From Leptospira dzoumogneensis (GTDB lineage: Bacteria > Spirochaetota > Leptospiria > Leptospirales > Leptospiraceae): a stretch of DNA of 64,000 bases. Below, in pieces: positions 27,131-37,004 of the stretch. Numbering within the stretch: the stretch's first letter is position 1; each line of letters opens with the position of its first letter. Where the stretch lies: NCBI RefSeq assembly GCF_004770895.1, contig NZ_RQHS01000012.1:248001-312000 (forward strand), read 5' to 3'. The notes below the pieces were generated by a model. That model saw only the letters and a program-made list of their open reading frames with translations. It searched no databases and was not told the origin of the DNA. Made by a program: the position numbers and the translations under genes.

Positions 27131-27291
27131 CGTCTAGTTTCTGGTAGGAACTCCCGGCACTTCTCCACATTCTTTCGTCTAATCTAATAGTAAACGGATA
27201 TTCCGTATTCTTAAAATTGTCCTTTTGGCGGAAAAATCCTATACAAGCACCCCGACCCTAAGAGACGATGAAACCATCATCGGAGATGACA

Positions 27292-29553
27292 ATGGCATTT
27301 GATATAGATATGATTCGTGCCCGGTATGAAAAACTCGGGACCCTGGTTAAAAAAGCCAGAGAAGTGGTCGGCAGACCTCTCACTCTGACCGAAAAAATTC
27401 TTTATTCTCACCTTTGGGAAGGAACTCCTTCCTCCAATTTCGAAAGAGGAAAATCTTACGTTGATTTTGCCCCGGACCGCGTTGCAATGCAAGACGCAAC
27501 CGCGCAGATGGCCTTATTACAATTCATGTCCGCAGGTAGAAGTAAGGTAGCAGTTCCTTCCACAGTACACTGCGATCACTTGATTACTGCAAAAACCGGT
27601 TCCTCTGCGGACTTAGCGACTGCCTCTACCGAAAACAAAGAAGTTTACGACTTTCTTTCTTCCGTTTCCAACAAATATGGGATCGGGTTCTGGAAACCAG
27701 GAGCTGGAATTATCCACCAAGTAGTATTAGAAAATTATGCATTCCCTGGAGGAATGATGATCGGAACGGATTCTCACACTGTGAACGCAGGTGGTTTGGG
27801 AATGGTTGCGATCGGAGTCGGTGGAGCGGACGCTTGTGATGTTATGGCCGGTCTTCCTTGGGAGCTTAAATGGCCGAAACTGATCGGAGTGAAGCTAACC
27901 GGGAAATTGAATGGTTGGACTTCTGCAAAAGACGTTATTTTAAAAGTAGCGGGAATTCTTACTGTAAAAGGTGGAACAGGTGCGATCGTAGAATACTTCG
28001 GTGAAGGATCTACTTCCCTTTCCTGTACCGGAAAAGGAACCATAGCCAATATGGGAGCCGAAATCGGAGCAACTACCTCTACTTTCTCCTATGACGAGTC
28101 TATGGAAAGATATCTTCGCTCTACGAATAGAGGTGATATCGCTGATTTAGCGAATGGGGTGAAGGAACACCTCACAGCAGACCCAGAAGTATACGCAAAT
28201 CCTGACAAATTTTTCGACCAAGTTATCGAGATCAACCTTTCCGAGTTGGAACCTCACTTGAACGGACCTTTCACTCCTGACTTAGCGACTCCTATTTCTA
28301 AAATGAAAGAAGAAGCTAAGAAGAACGGATGGCCTACAAAAGTAGAAGTAGGTCTGATCGGTTCTTGCACAAACTCTTCTTATGAGGATATTGCACGTGC
28401 AGCTTCCCTTGCTAACCAAGCGGCGGAAAAATCTCTAAAGCCTAAGGCTGAGTTTACGATTACTCCCGGTTCCGAGCTGGTTCGTTTTACGATTGAAAGA
28501 GATGGGTTTATTAAAGTTTTCGAAAAGATCGGAGCGAAAGTTTTTGCGAACGCTTGCGGTCCTTGTATCGGAATGTGGTCTAGGGTAGGAGCGGATAAGA
28601 AGGAGAAGAACACAATCGTTCACTCTTTCAATCGTAACTTCCAATCTAGGAATGATGGGAACCCTAACACTTTTGCATTTGTGGCTTCTCCGGAGCTTGT
28701 GACTGCGCTCGCAATCGCTGGAGATCTTACTTTCGATCCGAACAATGACACTCTTACCAATGAAAAAGGGGAGAAGGTTAAATTAGATCCTCCGAATGGA
28801 GACGAGCTTCCTAAGAAAGGATTCGATGTAAATGATCCTGGTTACCAAGCTCCTGCGGCCGACGGTTCTAATGTGCAAGTGGCCGTGGATCCTAAATCCA
28901 ATCGTTTACAGTTGCTTGCTCCTTTCGCTAAATGGGAAGGCACTGATCTAAAAGGACTCAACCTTCTGATAAAAGTAAAAGGAAAATGTACGACTGACCA
29001 TATCTCTATGGCGGGTCCTTGGTTGAAGTTCAGAGGACATTTGGATAATATCTCCAATAACCTTCTGATCGGAGCTACAAACATCTTCAACGAAAAGATC
29101 AACAGCGTGAAGAACCAGCTAGACGGTTCTTATGACGAGGTTCCTAAAGTCCAGCGCCAGTACAAAGCTCAAGGGATCGGCTCGATTGTAATCGGAGACG
29201 AAAACTACGGAGAAGGTTCTTCCAGAGAGCATGCCGCTATGGAGCCTAGATTCTTAGGAGTAAGAGCGGTTCTGGTAAAATCATTCGCTCGTATCCATGA
29301 GACAAACTTGAAAAAGCAAGGTATGCTTGCTTTAACATTTGCGGATAAAGCTGATTACGATAAGATTAAGGAAGACGATAAGATCGATATTATCGGACTT
29401 ACTTCTTTTAAAGAAGGAACTCCTCTTACTTTAGCTTTACATCATAAAGACGGAAGTAAGGAAGAGTTCCAAGTAAACCACACTTACAATGCTCAGCAGA
29501 TTGAATGGTTTAAGGCGGGAAGCGCTTTGAATCTGATCGGCGGCAAAAAGTAA
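27292..29553 (+). CDS. acn: Aconitate hydratase
   Basis: 753 residues from ATG 27292, preceded by GGAG at six bp; an ATG at 27268 would add eight residues. Interconverts citrate and isocitrate in the TCA cycle. The [4Fe-4S] ligands are visible: the first cysteine in [13 protein letters not shown] and the pair in [32 protein letters not shown] and the C-terminal swivel domain ([32 protein letters not shown]) are complete. The size and motifs fit the mitochondrial-type aconitase. Two motif copies (27417, 29412) fall inside. Confidence 0.96.
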   Translation: MAFDIDMIRARYEKLGTLVKKAREVVGRPLTLTEKILYSHLWEGTPSSNFERGKSYVDFAPDRVAMQDATAQMALLQFMSAGRSKVAVPSTVHCDHLITAKTGSSADLATASTENKEVYDFLSSVSNKYGIGFWKPGAGIIHQVVLENYAFPGGMMIGTDSHTVNAGGLGMVAIGVGGADACDVMAGLPWELKWPKLIGVKLTGKLNGWTSAKDVILKVAGILTVKGGTGAIVEYFGEGSTSLSCTGKGTIANMGAEIGATTSTFSYDESMERYLRSTNRGDIADLANGVKEHLTADPEVYANPDKFFDQVIEINLSELEPHLNGPFTPDLATPISKMKEEAKKNGWPTKVEVGLIGSCTNSSYEDIARAASLANQAAEKSLKPKAEFTITPGSELVRFTIERDGFIKVFEKIGAKVFANACGPCIGMWSRVGADKKEKNTIVHSFNRNFQSRNDGNPNTFAFVASPELVTALAIAGDLTFDPNNDTLTNEKGEKVKLDPPNGDELPKKGFDVNDPGYQAPAADGSNVQVAVDPKSNRLQLLAPFAKWEGTDLKGLNLLIKVKGKCTTDHISMAGPWLKFRGHLDNISNNLLIGATNIFNEKINSVKNQLDGSYDEVPKVQRQYKAQGIGSIVIGDENYGEGSSREHAAMEPRFLGVRAVLVKSFARIHETNLKKQGMLALTFADKADYDKIKEDDKIDIIGLTSFKEGTPLTLALHHKDGSKEEFQVNHTYNAQQIEWFKAGSALNLIGGKK

Positions 29554-29566
29554 AAATTTTCCGATG

Positions 29567-29607
29567 AAAGCCGAGGCCTTTTTAATGGTCTCGGCTTTTT
29601 TATTTAG
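29567..29607. terminator. Bidirectional terminator between acn and tetR
   Basis: AAAGCCGAGGCC / GGTCTCGGCTTT (29567-29578 with 29587-29598) makes a 12-bp stem with one G-T pair and is followed by TTTTTATTT. It lies between convergent aconitase and TetR genes and could end both, with A-rich sequence on the left side serving the minus strand less well. Confidence 0.75.
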
Positions 29608-30283
29608 AGTCCGGTTTTAGGCCCTTCTGCAGGATCCTGACCATTTCTTTGATAGTAGCTTTGATTTCCGATTCCGGAATTTTATAAACCACCTGAGCCA
29701 TAAATCCTAACGCGAAGGTCAAAGAAGAAATCCCGAATGCGACCGACTTTAGATCCGCTTTAGGATCTATCTCTCCTCCCTTCTTAAATTTTTCCAACTC
29801 ATGGATCATTTCAGGAAGAGCTTTTGTATAAATTTTAGTTTGGATAATTCTACTAACGTCCGGATCTAATATGATCCTGCTGACTGCAACTTTCATAAAG
29901 TCGGAATAATGTTTGAAATCGGAACATCTTTCTGTAATGGACTCGACCAAAGCCTCATCTAAATGAAGTTGTTTGTCATCTATTTCTTTTTTCCCTGTAG
30001 CTGAATCGCCAAGGTCGTCGGTTCGAGTTAGGATTGCTTCTAAAAGCCCCTTCTTCCCGCCGAAATAACGCATAATAAGAGCCTCGTTAGCCCCCGCAGT
30101 CTTGGCGATATCCTTTGTAGTCGCCGCGTCATATCCTTTTTTGGCAAAAACTTGTATCCCCGCTTTCATTAAAGCGGTCTCAGTTGCTTTACGGTCTCTT
30201 TTTTTGGGACCTTTGTGAGAGCTATGAGCACCCGCTTTGGATACCTTAGTTTTTTTGACCTTTTTTTTAGGGGTTCGAACCAT
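29600..30283 (-). CDS. TetR-family transcription regulator
   Basis: 227 residues. A 30-residue lysine-rich lead ([20 protein letters not shown]) is followed by the TetR HTH at about 33-80 ([51 protein letters not shown]). The rest is the helical ligand domain. The basic lead is unusual in length. It is divergent from the GT39-type gene, which is a possible target. Confidence 0.88.
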   Translation of the reverse strand: MVRTPKKKVKKTKVSKAGAHSSHKGPKKRDRKATETALMKAGIQVFAKKGYDAATTKDIAKTAGANEALIMRYFGGKKGLLEAILTRTDDLGDSATGKKEIDDKQLHLDEALVESITERCSDFKHYSDFMKVAVSRIILDPDVSRIIQTKIYTKALPEMIHELEKFKKGGEIDPKADLKSVAFGISSLTFALGFMAQVVYKIPESEIKATIKEMVRILQKGLKPDSK

Positions 30284-30475
30284 CTAACTGCCTATATGGG
30301 ATGTATCCCGACCTTCGACTAATCAGCCAAGCGCATTTTTACTTTTTGATCCACTTTACTCTTGCTTGTTCCGTTTATTTTTACAATATGGTGATAAGTA
30401 AGTAAATGATTACATGCGGATTTTTTGATCCATCCAGATCGGGACTCCGCAAAAAAGGGAACTTTCTTCAAATTT

Positions 30476-32173
30476 ATGGTTTGGAATTCGTTTTTAAAAA
30501 AAAGCTTAAATGGAGATAGAATATTCGTTTCTCTGCTCATTTTGTTAAACGTATTCCTTCTTCTTCCTGGATCCGGAGGGAATGCTATCCTAACCCAAGG
30601 CGATGAAGCGATGCATATCGCTACGATCCGAGAAAGTTTAGCCTCTTCTTCCTATCTTTTTCCTAAATTTGAAGGCGTTTTAAATCTCTACAAGCCGCCA
30701 GCTCTGTTTTGGCTCGGAATTTTTTCGGATAGTCTTTTTGGTGTCAGCTTTTTTGCGGAAAGATTTCCTTCCTTTTTACTTTTTTTCGGATCCTCTGTTT
30801 TAATTTACTTAGGGATTAGAAGAGCAGGTGGAAGTTCTAAACTAGCGTTCACAATTTCCGCTGCTTATACTCTCACTCTCGGAGTGTTCAAATTTTCCCG
30901 TTTGGTGATGATGGAATCTTTACTGACCTTCTTCATTATCTTAGTCTCTGTTACTATCTTAGAATTCAGGCTCTCTAAAAATAGGATTTGGTTATTACTA
31001 GGCGGCTTATTCTCTGGGATTGCAATTCTAATCAAAGGTCCCGTATTCCAAGTATATAGCGGGATCATTTTAGGTTCCTATTCCATTATTGGGATATTCC
31101 TTCTTCACTCAAATGGGGGATGGGCAGGCAAAAAAAGAATTTGGAAGGAACTCCTTTCCCATATCATCTTCCATTCTTCTTCTTTGATCGTTCCGGTAAT
31201 TTGGATCCTAGTCCTTCTTTCCTATTCAGAATTAGGAAAAGAATTCTTAACGATCTTCTTATTCACTGAGAATCTCGGTAAATTCTCAGCGGCCACGGCT
31301 AACCAGTCCGAATGGATCATTCCGATTGGATTTTTACTCTATAGTTTCCCTTTTAGCGCGGCGGTTTTTTCAGGATTCTATTCTAAATTATTCCAAAAGC
31401 CAAAGTCTTTAAGAGAAGTGGTCGGGAGTTCCTACCTTTGGGCAATTCTTGCAATCTGTTTGGTCCACTTGGCACCGAACCGTAAGGATTTTTATTATCT
31501 TCTTCCTTTGATCCCTTTAGCTTTCTTGGGAATCGGATTATTCTTCATTCGAAAAAAGGAATACCAATCCTCGAAACTTCTTTCTTTGAACTATTTCTTC
31601 TGTTTTGGGATCAGTGTATTGGTCTTGGCTGCAATGTGGGCTTTCGGAATTCTTCTGGGCCAAAATATCTGGGCGGAATTGATATTCACAGCATTCTTAC
31701 TTTTGATTTTACTATGGGGAAGAAGGATCCGAGCAGAAAGGTCAGGAGTTCCTTCCACCACTGCTCTAAACCTCGTGCTTGCAGCAGGCTTACTCTCTTA
31801 TATTCAATTTTCCATTCTTCCTAGAGTGAATTTGAGTGAGGTTCCGGAAAATGGACCATTCACAAGTGCAAAACAGATCTGCATAGTTTCCGAAAATCCT
31901 TGGACCGCACTTACTTTTAGAAATGCACTTCCTGGCGCTGAGATCATTCACTCTGTTCCGGGTGCAGATCGAAATTGTGTAGATGGCGCTAGATATTTGG
32001 TCTTCTTCCAAGAACCGATCCCTATTCCGTCGGGGTACCAGCTTCTCCAGACACAAACTGTTTGGAAAAGAGACGTTACCCTGAAGGAACTCCTGAGCCC
32101 GACTCAGGGAAAAGAATACGTATACTTTTATGAGCCTTCTCGGAATAAGAATTCCGAATTGGAGAGTCGATGA
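30476..32173 (+). CDS. GT39 (ArnT/PMT-like) membrane glycosyltransferase
   Basis: About 565 residues from ATG 30476; the frame opens at TTG 30425 without support. Twelve or so membrane segments. The first periplasmic loop holds QGDEAMHIATIRESL with the catalytic acidic pair, and NLYKPPALFWLGIF is the K-P-P-x-x-x-W-L signature of ArnT-like enzymes that move sugars from a polyprenyl phosphate to lipid A or proteins. The C-terminal 130 residues are soluble. Four motif copies or near-copies occur inside. ATGA overlap with the next gene. Confidence 0.85.
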   Translation: MVWNSFLKKSLNGDRIFVSLLILLNVFLLLPGSGGNAILTQGDEAMHIATIRESLASSSYLFPKFEGVLNLYKPPALFWLGIFSDSLFGVSFFAERFPSFLLFFGSSVLIYLGIRRAGGSSKLAFTISAAYTLTLGVFKFSRLVMMESLLTFFIILVSVTILEFRLSKNRIWLLLGGLFSGIAILIKGPVFQVYSGIILGSYSIIGIFLLHSNGGWAGKKRIWKELLSHIIFHSSSLIVPVIWILVLLSYSELGKEFLTIFLFTENLGKFSAATANQSEWIIPIGFLLYSFPFSAAVFSGFYSKLFQKPKSLREVVGSSYLWAILAICLVHLAPNRKDFYYLLPLIPLAFLGIGLFFIRKKEYQSSKLLSLNYFFCFGISVLVLAAMWAFGILLGQNIWAELIFTAFLLLILLWGRRIRAERSGVPSTTALNLVLAAGLLSYIQFSILPRVNLSEVPENGPFTSAKQICIVSENPWTALTFRNALPGAEIIHSVPGADRNCVDGARYLVFFQEPIPIPSGYQLLQTQTVWKRDVTLKELLSPTQGKEYVYFYEPSRNKNSELESR

Positions 32174-32520
32174 GCCCAATCCCTTTCAGAAAAATTTTCC
32201 CCTATCTTCCCATTTTCGTTTTGGGCCTGGCCGTGGGCACATTTATCGCCTTCAAATATTCCAGAGGGACTGTAGTCCAGTCCGGCATGGAGTGGGAAGG
32301 GAAAGAGATTTGCCTGGATTATTGTGATAATCTTGCGAAATGTACTAAGAAAGAATATCCCCAAACTTCAGAGGACCAATTGTATAAGGTGGAAAATTCC
32401 TGCCTAAGAGGTTGCAGAAAACATTTCGATAAGATGCAGATATGTCTCCAGCCGGAGAAGATGGCAAGCTGCTCCGAATTGACTTCCTGTCTGTTCGGAG
32501 AATTAAAAAAGTATTATTAA
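32170..32520 (+). CDS. Cysteine-rich membrane-anchored small protein
   Basis: 116 residues, start overlapping the GT39 stop (ATGA), so co-translated. One N-terminal membrane helix (YLPIFVLGLAVGTFIAF), then a periplasmic-looking domain with eight cysteines in paired spacing (ICLDYCDNLAKC; SCLRGCRKHFDKMQIC; SCSELTSC), likely disulfide-linked. Similar cysteine-rich proteins are known in Leptospira. Function unknown. Confidence 0.75.
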   Translation: MSPIPFRKIFPYLPIFVLGLAVGTFIAFKYSRGTVVQSGMEWEGKEICLDYCDNLAKCTKKEYPQTSEDQLYKVENSCLRGCRKHFDKMQICLQPEKMASCSELTSCLFGELKKYY

Positions 32521-32527
32521 AACTTTC

Positions 32528-33103
32528 TTAATATTCTCCCTTCCAGAAACGATTCACCTTTTTTACGTAATCTTTCGTTTCCTTATAAGGAGGGATCCCG
32601 TCGTATTTTTGGACCGCGCCCGGCCCGGCATTATAAGCCGCGATCGCCATGTCCGAATTTCCGAACTTCTTCATCATGTCCGCGAGGAATTTGGTCCCGC
32701 CTGCGATGTTCTCTTCCGGATCAAAAGGGTTTTCCACTCCTAAAATATCCGCGGTGCCGGGCATGAGCTGCATCAAGCCGATTGCGCCCTTAGAAGAAAC
32801 CGCATTCGGTTTGAAATTGGACTCCGCCTTGATCACTGATTTGACCAGATTCGGATCCAGATGATTTTTATTAGATTCCCTTTCTATAATACTGCTTAGA
32901 TCTTTTGGAGTAGGATCGTTTTCCTGAGAGAAAATTCCCTTCATTTTGGAGTCCAGCTCTTGGGAAAATTCGGACTCTATCTTTTTAGGTGTAGGATCTC
33001 CGTCCTGAACCGGAGGTTTCGGTTGAAATCTCTCCGTAATTCCCTGGATTTCCTCCATTCTGGAGACAATTCTGCGATAAGATTCTAGATCATCTAACTT
33101 CAT
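32528..33103 (-). CDS. Lytic transglycosylase (SLT domain)
   Basis: 191 residues. Cleaves peptidoglycan glycan strands. Residues about 75-185 are the SLT domain: KSVIKAESNFKPNAVSSKGA with the catalytic glutamate in AES, then IGLMQLMPGTA, then AIAAYNAGPGAV. No signal peptide or lipobox is visible, so export must use another route or act on flagellar/periplasmic assembly. A GGAGTTCCTACC copy lies 11 bp upstream of the start. Confidence 0.9.
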   Translation of the reverse strand: MKLDDLESYRRIVSRMEEIQGITERFQPKPPVQDGDPTPKKIESEFSQELDSKMKGIFSQENDPTPKDLSSIIERESNKNHLDPNLVKSVIKAESNFKPNAVSSKGAIGLMQLMPGTADILGVENPFDPEENIAGGTKFLADMMKKFGNSDMAIAAYNAGPGAVQKYDGIPPYKETKDYVKKVNRFWKGEY

Positions 33104-33265
33104 AAAGGCCTCTGGAGTTCCTACCTAAGCCGAAAAGGCTAATCTTAACATCCTTATTATGTCTCTCGGCTAAAATCACCAATCCCCTGAGTCTTTTTTA
33201 CAGGTTTTAGAAAGGAAATCCAAGGGTTTCTTGAAAAAACCCGGCGCCTAAGAACGATAGACCGC

Positions 33266-35566
33266 GTGATAGAAATAGAGATAGTCACAACACCAAGGCT
33301 CACAGCTTTCCCCGTCTTCTTGGCTTTCAGTAGAGGATACTTCGAAGAAGAAGATGTACTCGTCAGAGTCCGAGCGCTCAAAAGTTACGAGGCAGTTCTT
33401 GCTCACTTGAGAGAAGGCAGGGCAGAAGCAGGAGAAATTCCTTTCACTGCATGGGCTCATCAGCAGCTCAAAAAAACTTCTCCTAATTGGACTTTTTATA
33501 GAGGGATCATTTTATCTTGTTTGGTGCATGGATTTTATTCCGCATCTTATATGGAAGCGGAGTCCATTCGAGATTCCTATCATAGTTTTTTACCGATCTT
33601 ACATCCTTATTCCTTAGATAGATTCGTTGCAGAGGAATTTTTCCGTTCCGAAAACTACCATCGTAGAAAACCGGTACCTTATCTTACCACAAGGCCTACG
33701 TTACTCGCTCATGAATTCATTCGTGCGGAGTGTTTGGGTGCGGCCGCGTCCTTACAAGAGTATCCGTTTTTTGGGGAGAAGGGTTACTGCCTCACAGTAG
33801 AGAACGAGATCCCTCCTTATTACCTGCCTACAAATATGCTCGTGTTTACAGGAAGATTCGCTTCCAAGTTTCCGGAAGAAGCAAACAGAGTTTCCAGAGC
33901 GATCAAAAAGGCAATGGAAGATCTGGCAAATCATGTAGCTTACGAAGGAGATTCATTCGTTGCGGATTGGGTAGGCCCTTGTCCTTGGAAGCCCGGAGAA
34001 CTGGATGGATTTTATAGAAGACCGGTCCCTGAACTTGGAAAAATTTTATCCGGAATGCCTTCATTCGAAGACGTACGTTTCGTGATGGAAATGTACGGAA
34101 AAACTTTCCCAGGATTGGATGGAGGAAAGAAGATCTTAGAAAATCTGGCTCATTCAGTAGCAGACAATCCTTTTCCTAAATTTCCTTCTTCGATCAAACA
34201 GACAAATTCGAAACTTTATAACGGCTATTATTCAAACGGAAAAACAAAATTCGGAAATATCGTAAAGGATATCTCTCCGCTCAGGAGTTTGGTCTCCGAA
34301 ATGAAAGAATTGGCTCTTTCTCTCTTTTTAGGAAGAAGAGAAGTTTCCCTGGATACACAACTTCCTAAAAGCCCGTACCTTTTCATACGTTCCACTGTGA
34401 ACGCAATATTAGATTATTTGAATCAAGAGATCCGGGATATCGAGGAGAAGAACAAAAGGCTTTCCGAGGATAATTACCTCTTAGAGACCAGACTGGATAT
34501 AAGCGATCTAAAACGCCAAACTACCGAAGAAAGATACCGTTATATGTTCGAGTTTGCGACAGATGCGATGATCATCGTGAACGCCGACACAAGAATGATC
34601 GTGGATGCGAACAGAAGATTCAGAGAAGTATCCGGATACCAAACTTCCGAGATCAAAAACATCAGACTTGCAAGGGTTCTTCCTGATATTTTGGAACAAA
34701 CGGAACTAAAATCTCCGGGAGGGAAGGACCAAAATATGACTTTCATTCCGGAAGCGGGTTTGATCTTAAAGGACGGCACCAAGTTTTCAGTGGGCCTAAG
34801 TGTAACCGGTTTTAGTGCGGAAACGAAAAGATTTTACCAGATCCAAGTAAACGATAACGCATTAATTCTCGAATCCGAAAAGATCAAACACGAGTTCATA
34901 TCCAATATATCCCATGAGCTTAGATCTCCTATGACGAATATCCAAGGATATTTCGACCTTCTATTTGCGGATGAGCAGCTTCCTTTGAACGAAGACCAAA
35001 AGGGAATGACAGATGTGATCCGTAAGAATGTAAGAAGGTTGAATTTCCTGATAGATAACCTTCTACAATTGGAAAAGAAAGACTCTCAAACTTCGGAAGA
35101 GATGTACGAAATTTTCGATCCGTTAACAGTGATCGAAGAAGTTCTTTATATCAATTCTCCTTCCGCATCCGAAAGCGGACTAACGGTGACCACTAATCTT
35201 TCTGAAAATCTAAAACTAAAAGGTGTAAGATTCGAATTCTCTCAGATCATTACGAATTTTTTCGTGAATGCGATAAAATATACTGAAAAAGGAGGGATCG
35301 ATGTCTCTCTTAAAAAACTTTCGGATAAAAAAGTAGAGGTTCGATTTACGGATACAGGGATCGGAATAGATCCTAAATATAAAGAACTGATCTTCGAAAG
35401 ATTTTTTAGAATACCGGACCAAAGGAACAGAACAGTGGGCGGTACCGGGCTTGGACTTTCTATCAGCCGGACCTTGATCAATAAAATGGGAGGAGAAGTC
35501 ATCATAGAGCCGAACCAAAAAGGTGGCAGTATTTTTAAGGTGATTTTACCTTTGTATTCTGAATGA
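33266..35566 (+). CDS. Soluble sensor histidine kinase with NMT1/SBP-like N-terminal domain
   Basis: 766 residues from GTG 33266. Residues about 1-300 resemble the NMT1/NrtA-type solute-binding fold (EIVTTPRLTAFPVFLAFSRG, YFEEEDV; PPYYLPTNMLVF). A helical linker and coiled coil (about 375-425) precedes a PAS domain (about 425-535), HisKA with FISNISHELRSPM (histidine near 549), and HATPase (NFFVNAIKYTEKGG; DTGIGIDPKY; GGTGLGLSIS). There is no signal peptide or membrane helix, so the binding-protein-like domain would sense a cytoplasmic ligand. No response regulator is adjacent. ATGA overlap with the next gene. Confidence 0.88.
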   Translation: MIEIEIVTTPRLTAFPVFLAFSRGYFEEEDVLVRVRALKSYEAVLAHLREGRAEAGEIPFTAWAHQQLKKTSPNWTFYRGIILSCLVHGFYSASYMEAESIRDSYHSFLPILHPYSLDRFVAEEFFRSENYHRRKPVPYLTTRPTLLAHEFIRAECLGAAASLQEYPFFGEKGYCLTVENEIPPYYLPTNMLVFTGRFASKFPEEANRVSRAIKKAMEDLANHVAYEGDSFVADWVGPCPWKPGELDGFYRRPVPELGKILSGMPSFEDVRFVMEMYGKTFPGLDGGKKILENLAHSVADNPFPKFPSSIKQTNSKLYNGYYSNGKTKFGNIVKDISPLRSLVSEMKELALSLFLGRREVSLDTQLPKSPYLFIRSTVNAILDYLNQEIRDIEEKNKRLSEDNYLLETRLDISDLKRQTTEERYRYMFEFATDAMIIVNADTRMIVDANRRFREVSGYQTSEIKNIRLARVLPDILEQTELKSPGGKDQNMTFIPEAGLILKDGTKFSVGLSVTGFSAETKRFYQIQVNDNALILESEKIKHEFISNISHELRSPMTNIQGYFDLLFADEQLPLNEDQKGMTDVIRKNVRRLNFLIDNLLQLEKKDSQTSEEMYEIFDPLTVIEEVLYINSPSASESGLTVTTNLSENLKLKGVRFEFSQIITNFFVNAIKYTEKGGIDVSLKKLSDKKVEVRFTDTGIGIDPKYKELIFERFFRIPDQRNRTVGGTGLGLSISRTLINKMGGEVIIEPNQKGGSIFKVILPLYSE

Positions 35567-36237
35567 ATCAAAAAAGAACGTATCTAATTTTATCCATACT
35601 TATCGTTTCTTTGATCGGGATTTTTTATCTTCTATTCCCGGGAACTTCTACAAAAGAAAACACAAGTTACCAAGGCGGACTTTCCGAGGAGACACTGACT
35701 AGACAGGAAAACTCATTATTCGAAGGAGGATCCTTTTTAGATTTTTCAGGACATGTAGAAGAGACAGCCTCCGGCCCCGTTGCAGTTGTTGAAGAACCTG
35801 GCTCTAAACCTAGTAAAACAAAATCTTATCTGGAAAGTTTAAGCCCGGAAGAAAGAGCCAAATTATACGAGCAAATGTATGAGAGGTTCAAACCTCTCAC
35901 CGAAAAATTCCCGAACAATTCTCTCATTCCTAAAAAACTCTCCGAAGAAGAGTTAGCTAAGAAAAAAGAGAATGAGGATCATTATTATAGGGTCCAAAGA
36001 GAAATTTTAGAAAGAAAAGACGTACCTAAAGAAGAAATGTCCTTCTATCTAAATGCAAAACTAAAACGATCCGACGATATGCTTGAGATCCTGAAATACG
36101 GGATGGAGAATTACCAAAAATTAGTCGGGGAAAATCCTAAAAATGCCAATCTAGAATATGAGAAACTTCTAAAGGAAAGATTGGATGGAATTTCTAAGAG
36201 CAGAGAAGAAGTGATCTCTGCCCAAAAAGAGAACTAG
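35563..36237 (+). CDS. Membrane-anchored hypothetical protein, 224 aa
   Basis: The start overlaps the kinase stop. N-terminal basic MNQKRTYL followed by a helix (ILSILIVSLIGIFYLLF) gives a single membrane anchor or uncleaved signal. The rest is charged, proline-containing and helical (SLSPEERAKLYEQMYERFKP; EEELAKKKENEDHYYRVQ-like), probably periplasmic. Coupled translation suggests a link to the sensor kinase. Function unknown. Confidence 0.7.
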   Translation: MNQKRTYLILSILIVSLIGIFYLLFPGTSTKENTSYQGGLSEETLTRQENSLFEGGSFLDFSGHVEETASGPVAVVEEPGSKPSKTKSYLESLSPEERAKLYEQMYERFKPLTEKFPNNSLIPKKLSEEELAKKKENEDHYYRVQREILERKDVPKEEMSFYLNAKLKRSDDMLEILKYGMENYQKLVGENPKNANLEYEKLLKERLDGISKSREEVISAQKEN

Positions 36238-36239
36238 TC

Positions 36240-37004
36240 TTAAACGTTTTTACGTTTCCTTTTGGAACTTCTTTTGTTTTGAGGGACTTTCGTTTTTTTA
36301 GCCGCCGGTTTTTTGACCGAAGGTAACTTCATTTTATTTAAAGTATGAACTAAATTTACAAGTTCTTCCGGATTCAAAACGGATAAAATGGAAATTACCT
36401 TCTGAAAACCTACCTGTTGTAAAAGATTTACGGCGTTTTTAGTTCCTAAACCTTTTAATAAAGCCGGGATTTCCGAGATGGATCTTTTACGGATCCATTC
36501 CGCACATTCTTCAGGAGTTAAGGCTTTAGTTAATGGAACAAAGTCCTTAACCGGCAATGCCTTGGTCAATTCCAGAAAAGGATCTATACCAATCGAATTC
36601 AAATAAGCAATCGAAGAATCGGGCCCGATATTCGTTAAGATCTCTACGATCGTTTTAGAACCTATCGTATGATTGATCTTAGAAACATCTAAAGGAGAAA
36701 TGGATTCCGCCAAAAATTTCAGATCTTTAAGACCTAGATGTTTTACATAATATACCAGATCGGATGGAACCGTGTTCTGGATCAGATCCACAAGAGTTGT
36801 TTCTTGGATGGACTGTAAAAGAGTTACGATTTCCTGTTCGCTTAGGTTTTGGCTTAAGAATAAAAGTTTTTTATGATCCACCTTCTCCGAAATGGAAAAC
36901 AACGCTTCGTAACCTAGGTTACGGAATAGCTGGAAGGACTTTTGAGGTCCTAATTTATCCAGGTATTCTAATGCGTTTTGGATGGTGGAGATTACCTTCT
37001 TCAT
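36240..37004 (-). CDS. Helical-repeat protein with basic C-terminal tail
   Basis: 254 residues made of repeated 30-40-residue helical pairs (LFLSQNLSEQEIVTLLQSIQ; AYLNSIGIDPFLELTKALPV; NLLQQVGFQKVISILSVLNP), reminiscent of MgtE-N/FliG-like repeats. The last 30 residues are K/R-rich (KKPAAKKTKVPQNKRSSKRK), a nucleic-acid-binding type of tail. It overlaps the preceding gene by 4 bp. Not recognised by name. Confidence 0.65.
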   Translation of the reverse strand: MKKVISTIQNALEYLDKLGPQKSFQLFRNLGYEALFSISEKVDHKKLLFLSQNLSEQEIVTLLQSIQETTLVDLIQNTVPSDLVYYVKHLGLKDLKFLAESISPLDVSKINHTIGSKTIVEILTNIGPDSSIAYLNSIGIDPFLELTKALPVKDFVPLTKALTPEECAEWIRKRSISEIPALLKGLGTKNAVNLLQQVGFQKVISILSVLNPEELVNLVHTLNKMKLPSVKKPAAKKTKVPQNKRSSKRKRKNV

